From Gracilaria vermiculophylla (lineage: Eukaryota; Rhodophyta; Florideophyceae; Gracilariales; Gracilariaceae), in contig JAHNZQ020000172.1 in assembly GCA_019155205.2 (NCBI GenBank), positions 2,011,034 through 2,036,456 of the forward strand: a stretch of 25,423 nt of DNA. Direction: 5' to 3'. The position numbers and the translations under genes were made by a program. The notes under the pieces were generated by a model. That model had not been told where the DNA came from. It was given only the letters and a program-made list of their open reading frames with translations, and searched no databases. Every line of letters starts with the position of its first letter. Position 1 is the first letter of the stretch. Positions 18,752 through 25,423 of the stretch are shown piece by piece.

Positions 18752-18774
18752 GGGCGCCCACCTGGGCCCATAAC
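18752..18774 (-). other. Copia B primer-binding site, half-initiator-tRNA type
   Basis: Directly after the LTR end the - strand reads GTTATGGGCCCAG, complementary to CTGGGCCCATAAC in the anticodon stem and loop of eukaryotic initiator tRNA-Met (anticodon CAT included). Drosophila copia primes in this internal-cut manner with the same sequence. Complementarity beyond 18761 to the D-arm side cannot be judged without the host tRNA. Confidence 0.82.
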
Positions 18775-19215
18775 TGTGACTTTTCCCATTACAGAAGTAA
18801 TAAGATTGGCTATTTCTGGTAGATAGAGTGGTGCATGCTTATTATTCGAATGGGAAAAATGGTGCAGCACAACTGGCTCGTGAAGATTCAGTTCTCTACC
18901 TACTCGCACTGTTTTCTTTTTTTTCTCGTCCGATGACTCTATTCATCATTGGATTCATTCTACTTACAGTGTTTGCCAGTATCCTTTCGGTGTTGCTATT
19001 ATACACAATGTGCATTGGCAGTTGCATTAAACTTTATCATTCAAAGCTACATTTGCCACAGATGAGTCACTTTGGCATTGCACTATCTCTATTGCGTTAA
19101 ACATAAATAGAGTAGTCATTACGGAGTGTTCGCTGTGTGCGTTTGACCGGTGAAATCTCTGTCGCATGTCACTAGTTGTCAACTAAATGACATAGACAGC
19201 TTTGCCGATGTCACA
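18775..19215 (-). repeat. Copia B 5' LTR
   Basis: On the - strand it starts TGTGAC at 19215 and ends GTCACA at 18775 (441 bp), a perfect 6-bp terminal inverted repeat. It is the homologue of 11460-11906 and is followed directly by the primer-binding site. An 89-codon and a 90-codon frame inside it on the + strand are incidental. Confidence 0.88.
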
Positions 19216-20735
19216 AATATTGATTTCATAAAAACCCACACTTACGTCATCTGTAAAATAAAAAATCCGGCCTATTGCTGTTATACAACTAAATTATTTT
19301 CTATGAAACGGATCGATATATATATATTATACAATATTGTTATACGGTCAGTTTTAGACACGATCAAAAAGGCCGAACTGATATGTCTTCGGCAGTTATC
19401 AATATTATTAACCGGACTTTCAGGTTTCAGAAAATAGGTTTTTTCAATGCCAAATGTAGATGGACTACTGATGACATGGGCCACTTTTCAAGCTGTAAGT
19501 TCTACAAATTTAAAGATTTTACGTTGAGTACAAACAGCTAAAAATAATACAGAGCTTTTCAGGAATTGCTGACAAACATTTACTTTTGAAAACATACTAA
19601 TAAACTGGTGCATTCAAAAAGATAGTGCGCTGAATCCATACCGTTTACTTCCAAACCCCTGGATCTCTTCAATTAGTTCCATTTATGTGAAACAAATGTA
19701 AATGCTAAATCGAATGCATGCAACTTTTTCATTGTCCAAACTTCAATTACTGCACTATATATCAAATAGTTTAGCTCCTTTTCCTTTCCCATTGTGTACT
19801 TCATTAAAATTTGTATCGAAAAAATAGGTAGTGAATTTAAAAGTTTAGTCCGTTCCTATTTTTTCGGAATCGATTGTAAAAATTAAAACTCAAAAATACT
19901 TGCATGTGTTTAATGATAAGAGTTGTAAAACAAAATAAGTTTCTGAACGACTTCAATACCATTACTTGAGCTAACTGAGATACCTTCTCTTTTGGTATAT
20001 TCGAGCACAAAACTATAAAATTATTGCCAAGGGGTATCATTATGCATGCATCAACTGGAAATTATGTTTCAAAATGCCTCCCGACCTGTTTCTATGCAAA
20101 ATAGACCGCCACATGGACAAACACACGTTTTGCCATTCAGCACACTGGCACCGATCCCTTTCCTCATCCGCCGTCTTCTCATGATCGCGCGTCAATTCCC
20201 CCATTTTTCACACATTTATCTAAAGCACAATATCCTTTTAGCCATCACACACTATCACGAGAAAAGTCATTCATCGAAAAATCCAAATATTAGTGTAAAA
20301 CTCCAGAAGTAATACACTGAAAATGAAATTTTAATAGCATATTAAACATGTAAACAAGAGATTCTGCCTCACCAATTTCGAGCACAGAACTGTGGGGCTT
20401 GTAATATTTGATTGAAACGTATTTGCGTACTAAGAAAGCTTTTTTAAGTCTTGTTACTCTCAAAATATGCATTCATAAAATATAATGTATAAAGTCTAAT
20501 ATGTGCATAAAAAAATGAAACAATGCAAGAAAAATTGCTATACTTTTACAACACGTACGAGTAAGAAAAAGACTCACAAAAATGATGCTTTAGATTCTAT
20601 TTGTTTCAAAACTAAATAGCACTAGTTCGTCATTGACAGCCGTACGTTCTAGCACGGAATGATCAAGTTGAAATTGCCGCGAAACACGAAGCTGTTGTAC
20701 AAGAAACCCAGAAGTAGTATACATTAAAATTCAGT
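19216..20735. other. AT-rich stretch, no gene recognised
   Basis: Only short frames without domain signal occur (for example 20046-20312 +). There is a short ATATAT run near 19316. No repeats shared with the rest of the window were found by eye. Confidence 0.55.
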
Positions 20736-21365
20736 ATGAGCAACAAGCAATCGTTTACCAACATGGAAGCCGCTCAAGTTCTTGCTCAACTAGGTGATCA
20801 AGAACAGAGAGAAAGAAGCCAATCAAGTTCTGAACGAGATCGTCAAAGGAAACGACAAGGACAGCAACGCGAACGAATTGCGATTCGCAATTTGCTGAAC
20901 AATTCTGCTAGTAAAAGCTCAGAGAAGAAAACGCAAGAACCTGGTCCTAGTCCAGCACCAGCCAAGCCGGCAGTTTTGCCATCCTCCACGGAGGTGCACA
21001 ACAGCAATAGCTCGCCGGTATTACCCACCCGCAACAAACCTAAAAAGAACATGGAGAGGCATATGCTGAGTTGTAAGGTCGTTAAATGCCAGTTCGACGC
21101 CTGTTATTTTACTCACCATCAAAGAAATCAAATAGAACGCCATCTCGCGAATCATTCTGGGAGAGGAACAAGTGAGGTAAAAACAAGACGAGGTAAGTTG
21201 AGGAAGCCAGGCAATGGGCACAGAAATCCTCGCTTTATAAATGCAAAAAATAAAAACATAGTTCAAACATTTAACATCACTGGGATCCCCTCTCGACCGA
21301 TAAGGGAGTCACACGCAGAGAGTCGCGATGTGTACGAAAAGCATTGCCAATCAGAGACTTTTTAA
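20736..21365 (+). CDS. Small C2H2 zinc-finger protein, possibly truncated by copia C
   Basis: A 209-residue frame in moderate-GC DNA. Residues 21-66 are charged and Ser/Gln/Arg-rich, 67-100 Pro/Ser-rich, and 118-140 form one C2H2 finger, C118-x4-C123-x12-H136-x3-H140, followed by an SGRG linker and basic residues. A DNA- or RNA-binding role is likely from the finger; the target is unknown. From about residue 181 (21277) on, the coding strand is exactly antisense to the end of copia C Pol, so the last 29 or so residues are probably acquired from the transposon and the original C-terminus is lost. It could also be an antisense frame in the copia C LTR. The start at 20736 is the first ATG; an in-frame ATG at 20763 (Met10) is an alternative. 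Confidence 0.55.
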   Translation: MSNKQSFTNMEAAQVLAQLGDQEQRERSQSSSERDRQRKRQGQQRERIAIRNLLNNSASKSSEKKTQEPGPSPAPAKPAVLPSSTEVHNSNSSPVLPTRNKPKKNMERHMLSCKVVKCQFDACYFTHHQRNQIERHLANHSGRGTSEVKTRRGKLRKPGNGHRNPRFINAKNKNIVQTFNITGIPSRPIRESHAESRDVYEKHCQSETF

Positions 21366-22928
21366 ATATTTCAGCTCGATTCTGCGCTGATGCAACGTGT
21401 TGTATTGAGACCAATCCACTTTTGACTGCATTCAAAACGTGTTACTGTCGGATTTCAATATGCTTGACTTTTCGCATTCCAAAATCAGGATTTGTCCAAG
21501 ATATAACGCCTAAATTGTCCTGATACACTGCCATCTGTTGATCAAAATCAATTTTAAGCGCCTCATAGATGTTCTTCAGCTGGCACAACTGCTTGATGCA
21601 CTCAGAGAGGGCATAAAACCCAGCTTCGGTTGTACAGAGAGCCGTAGAAGTCTGCAGCTTTGAGCTCCATACGACGGGTACGTCACCAATGCAGACGACG
21701 AACCCCCCCTGGAGCGACGTTTGTCTAGGTCACGTCCCCAATCGGCATCCGACCATGCTTACAATGCAGTTGAGAATGGTCGAGGAATCATCAAGCCATG
21801 GTCCACCGTGTTGATCAGATATCGAACCACCTTCTTCATGCACTGCCAATGTTGAGGAAGTGGGTTGGATGCAAACTTACCCATCATTGAAACAGAAGCC
21901 GATAAGTCAAGTCTCGTTCCAGTGCTAAAGAAATGCATTGATCCAAGTACTTCCTTGTAAGGTATATTATTCATGGACGTCAACTCTGACTCAGTGGGAG
22001 TGGTGGTAGCTTCATAGAGACAATGAGTGGCTGGTAGGGGACAGTCCGAAGGGAGGGCATCATCCATATGGCACAGGCGTACAAGCTTTTCAATCAAAAG
22101 ACGCTGGTGTAGGATGATTGATTCAGGCTTTTCTACAATTGAGACTCCTTAATACAGGTCCGTATGGCCAAGATCGGAAATGTCAAGCTGCGCAGCAAGT
22201 TGCTTCTTCACCCATTCAGTGAAGTGTGGGGGACCGAATATGCTTAGATCGTCCACATACACCAAGACAATGACCGCATTCTGATCAGTTCCCTTAACAA
22301 AAACAAAAGGTGCTTAATGAAGTGATTTGAAACCATTGATGCCGAGATACGCAGAAATGTTCTCAAACCAAAATCGTGGAGCTTAGCGTGTACCGTACAA
22401 AGACTTCACTAATTTCACGACGCGTCCGTCTGCGTCATTTATACCTGGGATGCTCGGAAGTGTGATCCAAACTGGAGTTTCTGTAGGCATAGTTGCATGG
22501 AGGAAGGCACCTTTCACATCGACATGCTGACGATCTCAATTCATAGCATTAGTAACAACCATTATCACCCGAAAAATCTCGAGGTTTAACACCGGAGCAT
22601 AGACGTTGCTTGTATCAGAAACGTCTTGAAAGTTTCCTCTAGCAACAAGGCGGGCTTTGAAACGTGTGAGGCGTCCAAGATGGTCTCGCTTTGGACGGAA
22701 GACAATACCAGAAGGGATTGGCTGTCCACGATCACTGGCAGCATTCTCATATGTACCCAGTGTGCGGATTGTCTCAAACTCACAGCTTATGGCGTCGATC
22801 CAGTGACAGGCCTCAAGAGATGCAAGGGCTTGACGTAGTGTCGGTCCATCAGATGTGCTGATTGAGTCCGGAATTGCGCTTGCTGTGTTGACTGCTTCAG
22901 CATCGAAATCGGAGGCGTTTCCACCCAA
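21277..22928 (-). pseudogene. Copia C reverse transcriptase and RNase H
   Basis: Nearly the whole RT-RNase H is readable in one frame with stops: EACHWIDAISCEFETI (about 22800), FKARLVARGNFQ (about 22640-22680), HVDVKGAFLHATMP (about 22480-22520), VKSLYG, VLVYVDDLSIFG (YVDD at 22248-22259), then SMHFFSTGTRLDLSASV. For RNase H it has WSDADWGRD (about 21725-21755), VVWSSKLQT, TTEAGFYALSE, QDNLGVISW, VKHIEIR and a C-terminal SAQNRAEIFKKSL. All catalytic Asp positions I can locate are present. The in-frame stops are at MN*, GTR*, SLH*, DLY*, TAL* and IRQ*; several replace an expected Trp or Gln. Confidence 0.88.
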
Positions 22929-23153
22929 ATCGGGGTCATAGGTGGACGGTTTCTCTGGGTAGTGAGTGGGACCAGTACTTATGTCACTTGCAGGTTGACT
23001 ACCAGAATCATCATCATCGTCCTCTGAATGGGTAGAATTGGTGTCAGGAATAAGATTATGGTCGGGTCCATCATCGCTGGATTCGTTTCAAAGGTTCGTT
23101 GCTGGGGTAGAAGGGGGCGAAGAAGCGCCACTAATGAGGGAGAGACCTGGAAA

Positions 23154-23834
23154 TTAATCTTCAAGGAATCGAACATTTCTGGTTCGGTTGAGGCCAGTGT
23201 TTGTCAAAATTTGATACACCCCACTACGAATGTGTCTTAGATTGATACCTTCGACCAGTCTAGGTTGAATCTTTTTACGCGTAGACGGAGTTTCTTCAAG
23301 AAGTGTGCGACAGCCAAATGGTCGAAGGTGTTTCACATCATTGGGTAGGTGTGAAAACAGTGCAGTAAATGGAACACGATCAGTGCTGCGATGGACATTG
23401 ATTTTCTTGCAAAATACAACATGCTGTAGGGCATCTGCCCAAAAAGAGGGTGGAAACTTAGCGTGGGTTAGACAGGAACGAATAGGTCCCATATGTTTAC
23501 CGACGTAACGTTCTGCCAGACCATTAGAAGAAGGGGAGCATGCAGAACAAGTAGTGATCTCCACACCAATACGTTTGAGGGGCTTCTGGGCTTTGAAGAA
23601 CTCTGAACCGCCGTCGGAATGCAGAGAGCGAACTGGCGTTCTCGAGTGTCATTCAAGCCAGTTTATATATTCTAGGATGACGTCAGATGCCTCACTTTTG
23701 CGGATGGTGGGGGCCGCAAGTAAGTATCGAGAGTATTCATCTACGATCATGAGGTAGTAGACGTGACCCTTTTCTGAGTTTATGCCGACAAAAGTTATGT
23801 AAGTGTGTAGATGACCTGGAAATGAAGCAGACGT
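23154..23834 (-). pseudogene. Copia C integrase core
   Basis: The DDE triad is visible: IVDEYSRY (Asp at 23739-23741), LHSDGGSEF (Asp at 23613-23615) and SPSSNGLAER (Glu at 23511-23513). There are 33 residues between the last two, two fewer than in my recollection of the family's DD35E. The C-terminal part reads FWADALQHVVFCKK and HLRPFGCRTLL, matching the FWAEA ... HLR-x-FGC block. One stop (LE*HSR) lies before the second Asp. It would integrate cDNA in an active element. Confidence 0.88.
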
Positions 23835-23846
23835 TAGGGAGCCATT

Positions 23847-24115
23847 TTAGCTACGGTGATTTTTGACACGAAAACAGGGAATGCAGCCAGCAGATGTGTG
23901 CCGAAGAGTTGGAAGGATGTGTTTTTGTAGCAAAGTCCGTACTTCAGAATGTGATGCGCTGTAACCCAATCGATTGTACCAAAGAGGGACGTTCTTTGAA
24001 GTGCGGTCAACCGTTTCCATATTGGCATTATAGTCTTCCATACTGCTTTCAGGCAGAGTATCCGCCATATTGTCACAGTCAGTGTTTTTAACAGTTTCAT
24101 CTTCAGAAGCTTCAT
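23847..24115 (-). pseudogene. Copia C GAG-pre-integrase (zinc-binding) domain
   Basis: The frame reads PLWYNRLGYSASHSEVRTLL and ends CIPCFRVKNHRS, matching LWH-x-RLGH ... C-x-x-C-x-x-x-K of the integrase N-terminal zinc-binding region. The first His of the family motif is Tyr here (LWY) and the H of RLGH is Tyr, so zinc binding is probably damaged. Confidence 0.8.
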
Positions 24116-24211
24116 TTACACATAAGGATCTCAGATACTCGAGCCATCATTTCGGTGTCTCTGGAAGAGAGTTGGAGATTATCAGATCGCGATGCAGTTG
24201 TGGCAGAATAA

Positions 24212-24760
24212 GGTACTGTCAGCCCTCCTCTCGAGGTAGTAAAGCACAACGTCCGTTAGGAGTTTTTGTTGACTCCAAAGACGCGTATTCCTAAAGGTGG
24301 TCTCCGGTATCCGCTGTCGCGAGCCGTGGGAATTCTAAAAGGAGATCTGCAAACACCAAGCGGAGGGGGAGGTTCACTGGGCGGACAATGCTCCTACAGG
24401 CGCTGTTACGATGCGACCTGGGGATCGGCGGCTTAGAAACCTGCGTTGATCGACAAGAGACTCCAACCGGAAAAGTAGATGAAGACTTAAAGGTGCTTGT
24501 CTTTACTTCCCCAGAGGTGGAGCTCAACCGGCAAATTAAGTATCAACCCGGGATCCCACCTCGGCAGGTCCCGCTACTGTACTAATTACCTGCCTAAATT
24601 AACTAAAATAAATAATAATTTTACCGTCTCTCAAGGATACTGTAGCGCACGCGGACGGGATTATGCACCACGTGGCCCAGCTAATAAAATACAAGCCCGC
24701 CTTAGGAATATTATACCATGAGGCCAAGCCACCCAATTTCCTTAGGAACCACTGTACTAC
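24212..24760 (+). repeat. R repeat, copy A (549 bp)
   Basis: Runs from GGTACTGTC to CCACTGTACTAC and interrupts copia C between protease and GAG-pre-integrase, in the opposite orientation. It is about 96% identical (five differences by eye in about 123 bp) to the start of copy C at 25301 and clearly more diverged from copy B. A frame at 24497-24721 is open here and in copy B at the matching place, with shared text QRWSSTG and SQGYCS/PQGYCS; whether it is translated is unknown. The ends share a GTACT word rather than a clear inverted repeat. I do not know the class of this element. Confidence 0.72.
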
Positions 24761-24762
24761 AC

Positions 24763-25300
24763 AGAAGAACAATCCGTGGGAATATAGTACAGGCCGTTGG
24801 ATGGTCCAGAGGCACTGCCGATGATTCCCAGGTTGTCATTGAGGTCATTGATGTGGGCCACGTCTGGGAGGAACAATATTGCGAGTCGTTTTGCCGTAAG
24901 TGCTCGACTGGATAAAAGGTTCATTGCAATATTTGGGGAGACGAGAGTGTTGCACAGTGTAACATATGTGTTTCTCTAATTGTGTGACCATTTCACACGC
25001 ATGACATCTTTTTCTGTAGCAAGAATTTCCGAGTTATCTCCAAGCGCAACTTGTACGCTGCATCGATAGCTCCGTGACAGTGTTCCGAAGATGCCGTTAG
25101 GTGAGTGGTTGAGCCAGAGTGTAACATCACAACAGAGTTCTCAGAATTTCTAGCGGATATGGCACGGACTCTGGAAACAGCAGCGCGATTGGCTGTCGTG
25201 GTTATCTTCTTTGCTTCACTCTCTGGACCTTTTTCAGAGTTCGACCTGCCATTTGAGTCTTTTGAGTAGTTTTGGGGAAGATTAAGTCGATTCTTTGTGT
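24763..25300 (-). pseudogene. Copia C protease region
   Basis: On the - strand VVMLHSGSTTHLT (about 25098-25136) corresponds to the copia protease D-S-G loop, but the catalytic Asp is His (codon 25119-25121). Downstream, VTLCNTLVSPNIAMNLLSSS matches the V-x-L-x-x-V-L-x-V-P-x-x-x-x-NLLS block, and SNGLYYIPTD (about 24780-24810) matches the G-L-Y end just before copy A of R. The first part and the middle part are in different frames. It is enzymatically dead because of the His and the frameshift. Confidence 0.8.
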
Positions 25301-25423
25301 GGTACTGTCAGCCCTCCTGTCGAGGTAGTAAAGCACAACGTCCGTTAGGAGTTTTTGGTGACTCCAAAGGCGCGTGTTCCTAAAGGTGGTCTCCGGTATC
25401 CGCTGTCGCGAGCCGGGGGAATT
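25301..25423 (+). repeat. R repeat, copy C (start only; cut by window end)
   Basis: The first 123 bp match copy A closely in the same orientation. It lies 1089 bp downstream of copy A, on the far side of the copia C protease region. The rest is beyond the window. Confidence 0.75.

Larger units (their letters stand above)
11460..19215 (-). mobile_element. Copia B: full-length but decayed Ty1/copia retrotransposon with nested insertions
   Basis: Two homologous LTRs in the same orientation bound this element (11460-11906 and 18775-19215). Between them, read on the - strand, are a half-tRNA primer-binding site, Gag-like frames, a protease-like motif, an integrase C-terminal region, reverse transcriptase, RNase H and a polypurine tract directly before the 3' LTR. 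Three other repeats sit inside: a Tc1/mariner element, a tRNA-related repeat and an R repeat. Without them the copia is about 5.6 kb, normal for the superfamily. All frames are broken by stops or shifts. The 5-bp flanks (ACTGT and AATAT) do not match, so either the target duplication has decayed or an end was rearranged. Confidence 0.85.
21277..25300 (-). mobile_element. Copia C: decayed Ty1/copia pol with R-repeat insertions
   Basis: Read on the - strand from 25300 down, the order is a Gag-Pol linker, protease, GAG-pre-integrase, integrase core, reverse transcriptase and RNase H, ending at a stop at 21277 next to a purine run (GAGAGGGGA). The order is the one that defines Ty1/copia. An R repeat (24212-24760) interrupts it between protease and GAG-pre-integrase and another begins at 25301. 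No LTR pair was identified. Pol frames contain at least seven stops. The lineage differs from copia B. Confidence 0.87.

Noticed and set aside
18828..19100. 90-codon frame with a hydrophobic C-terminal part
   Set aside because: Lies within the copia B 5' LTR, and the homologous frame in the 3' LTR (11498-11791) differs; LTR sequence, not a gene.

Overview
This is a eukaryotic nuclear window. It holds Ty1/copia retrotransposons, a Tc1/mariner element, a PIF/Harbinger relic, a tRNA-derived repeat and three long uninterrupted GC-rich reading frames. No bacterial operon, rRNA, CRISPR array or intact tRNA gene was seen. The compact, apparently intronless, GC-rich genes set in repeat-rich, AT-richer DNA would suit a small algal or protist genome such as a florideophyte red alga. 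That assignment is an inference with low confidence.

Layout. (1) 1-1880: the right end of a Tc1/mariner element abuts the RNase H end of a copia element (copia A, + strand), followed by a probable LTR, a decayed PIF/Harbinger transposase (- strand) and a 25-26 bp tandem repeat. (2) 1880-3594: no gene recognised. (3) 3595-8449: a very GC-rich island with three genes: a membrane protein (-), a secreted Cys-rich protein (-) and a second membrane protein (+). The two membrane proteins are paralogues that flank the secreted protein and share six aligned cysteines. They match no family I know and are the best candidate for something undescribed. (4) 8450-11459: AT-rich, no gene recognised, with a heat-shock-element-like cluster near 11.3 kb.

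(5) 11460-19215: one old copia element (copia B, - strand) with both LTRs, a polypurine tract and a primer-binding site of the half-initiator-tRNA type. It contains a nested Tc1/mariner element (12383-13668), a tRNA-related repeat (13679-13985) and an interspersed repeat here called R (16309-16856). (6) 19216-20735: AT-rich, nothing recognised. (7) 20736-21365: a small C2H2 zinc-finger reading frame that runs into the 3' end of a third copia. (8) 21277-25300: copia C (- strand) with protease, GAG-pre-integrase, integrase, reverse transcriptase and RNase H all readable but broken by stops, and with two further copies of R inside or beside it.

Apart from the GC island and possibly the zinc-finger ORF, the window is a graveyard of nested transposons. 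The genes of interest are the divergent cluster at 3595-8449, probably cell-surface and secreted proteins. The link between them is inferred from proximity and shared features; nothing in the sequence proves a common function.
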